Source: JBEKZQ01 sp049509675
GTDB lineage: Bacteria > Planctomycetota > Planctomycetia > Pirellulales > Thermoguttaceae
Assembly: GCA_049509675.1 (NCBI GenBank)
Contig: JBEKZQ010000410.1
Location: 1-5,727, forward strand
Reading direction: 5' to 3'
Length of the DNA: 5,727 nucleotides
Part shown: positions 5,084 through 5,727 of the stretch, piece by piece
Numbering within the stretch: position 1 is the stretch's first letter
Layout: every line of letters starts with the position of its first letter
The notes under the pieces: model-generated
Told to the model about the DNA's origin: nothing
Databases searched by the model: none
What the model saw: only the letters and a program-made list of their open reading frames with translations
Translations under genes and position numbers: made by a program

Positions 5084-5092
5084 TGCTATAAT
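5084..5092 (+). promoter_or_regulatory. Extended -10 promoter for prfB
   Basis: TGC followed by a perfect TATAAT (5087-5092) matches the extended -10 consensus TGnTATAAT of housekeeping sigma factors. No good -35 hexamer lies 16-18 bp upstream, which an extended -10 can tolerate. The start point would be near 5099, leaving a leader of about 30 nt before the prfB ATG. Confidence 0.6.
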
Positions 5093-5128
5093 TCCCTGTT
5101 TGCACCTGGTTTTTCCTGGGAACACGGC

Positions 5129-5727
5129 ATGGAACGCGAATTCATCGATAGGGCGGAAAACATCCAAGCGCGGATCCTGCAGCTCCGCGACTCTCTTTGA
5201 CTTTGCCGCCAAGCAGGCCCGCATCGAGACCATCGAGCGGGAGATGGGCCAGCCCGACTTCTGGACCAATCGCGAGAAGGCCCAGGAGGTGGTGGCGCAA
5301 CTCAAAGGGCTCAAGACGGTGCTGCGGCCGCTGCAGGAAGCCAGTGGCGCAGCCGACGATCTGGCGGCCCTGGTGGAGATGGCCCAGGAAGACGAAGGCC
5401 TGGCGGCCGAGGTGCCCGATGCGCTCCAGCGGCTAGAGAAGATGATGGAGGAACTGGAGATCAAGGCCCTCCTGAGCGGCCCGCTGGACGGCAATTCCGC
5501 CCTCTTGACGATCAACGCCCGGGACGGCGGCACCGACGCCAACGATTGGGCGGAGATGCTCCTGCGCATGTACTTGAACTGGGCAAGGGACAGCCAGTAC
5601 GACACGGAGATCCTCGATCGGCAGGACAACGAGGAGGCGGGCATCAACAGCGCCACCGTGGCCATCCGCGGCCCCATGGCCTACGGCTACCTGAAGGGCG
5701 AGAGCGGCATCCATCGCCTGGTGCGCA
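5129..5727 (+). CDS. prfB: Peptide chain release factor 2 (RF2), programmed +1 frameshift, partial at the 3' end
   Basis: RF2 recognises UGA and UAA stop codons and triggers peptide release on the ribosome. Translation from ATG 5129 gives 23 codons (starting MERE, ending RDSL) and then an in-frame TGA at 5198-5200. Reading resumes in the +1 frame from GAC at 5199 (DFAAKQARIE) and stays open to the window edge, 199 residues in all. The downstream frame carries RF2 hallmarks: QPDFW at 42-45, GGTDANDWAEMLLRMYL at 133-149, AYGYLKGESGIHRLVR at 184-199. These cover domain 1 and the start of the domain 2 region; the SPF-type recognition motif and GGQ lie beyond position 5727. GGGA about 8 nt before the ATG is a modest ribosome binding site. 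The N-terminal frame is conserved in position with other prfB genes (E. coli has its TGA at codon 26), so this is a programmed frameshift, not a broken gene. Confidence 0.96.
5195..5201 (+). promoter_or_regulatory. RF2 programmed +1 frameshift site CTT-TGA-C
   Basis: CTTTGAC at 5195-5201 is the conserved prfB slip site. The peptidyl-tRNA on CUU slips one base onto UUU while the poorly terminated UGA (followed by C) waits for RF2, so low RF2 raises frameshifting and hence RF2 synthesis. In well-studied bacteria an AGGGGG Shine-Dalgarno-like stretch a few bases upstream stimulates the slip. Here the 12 bases before CTT read CTCCGCGACTCT, with no such element. Confidence 0.93.

Noticed and set aside
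4914..5091. Plus-strand small gene after AGGAG with a GTG at 4930
   Set aside because: The frame runs through the CACTGGC repeats and the prfB -10 box, is Arg/Pro-rich, and ends inside the TATAAT. The AGGAG is more likely chance next to the mnmA start.
5129..5200. prfB as a frameshifted pseudogene
   Set aside because: The in-frame TGA is at the conserved position with the CTT-TGA-C slip site, and the downstream frame is intact, so it is programmed frameshifting.
4904..5677. Minus-strand open frame of 257 codons opposite prfB
   Set aside because: It is antisense to RF2 coding sequence and its frame crosses the prfB promoter and the CACTGGC repeats. The protein is Ser/Arg-rich, as expected of a GC-rich shadow frame.

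Overview
This is a GC-rich bacterial window. It most resembles a planctomycete, probably of the Pirellulales type. That guess rests on my recollection of two things: the interspersed palindromes built on GGACGGATT and CACTGGC...GCCAGTG, and the small proteins typical of that group. No marker gene fixes the taxonomy.

Layout. Positions 1-1611 hold closely spaced minus-strand genes of unknown function: a partial gene entering from the left edge (start at 131), a secreted or membrane-anchored protein with one transmembrane segment (161-706), a possible 43-residue ORF fitted between its neighbours (708-839), a 78-residue protein (847-1083), and a 139-residue protein that looks like a degenerate response-regulator receiver domain (1192-1611). 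Positions 1612-2389 carry no convincing gene. They hold a cluster of short palindromic repeats and a 176-bp MITE-like element. A sigma-54-dependent activator lacking an N-terminal sensory domain follows on the minus strand (2390-3340). Upstream of it is a comparatively AT-rich, repeat-rich intergenic region (3341-3659), then a second MITE-like element (3660-3818) ending one base before the mnmA stop codon. The housekeeping genes mnmA (minus, 3819-4907) and prfB (plus, from 5129, running off the right edge) are divergently arranged around a short region with another CACTGGC repeat and an extended -10 promoter for prfB.

How the genes work together. MnmA (tRNA 2-thiouridine) and RF2 (UGA/UAA termination) both act in translation but are simply neighbours. 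The prfB reading frame is interrupted by an in-frame UGA at codon 24 with the classic CUU-UGA-C slip site, so RF2 is expected to autoregulate by +1 frameshifting. The usual Shine-Dalgarno-like stimulator before that site is not visible. The activator has an intact ATPase and GAFTGA loop, but its targets and signal are unknown, and I found no convincing -24/-12 promoter in the window.

I did not find a recognisable defence, secretion or biosynthetic system. The more unusual material is the repeat architecture, the SD-less RF2 frameshift site, the receiver-less activator with its candidate operators, and the group of unknown small genes.
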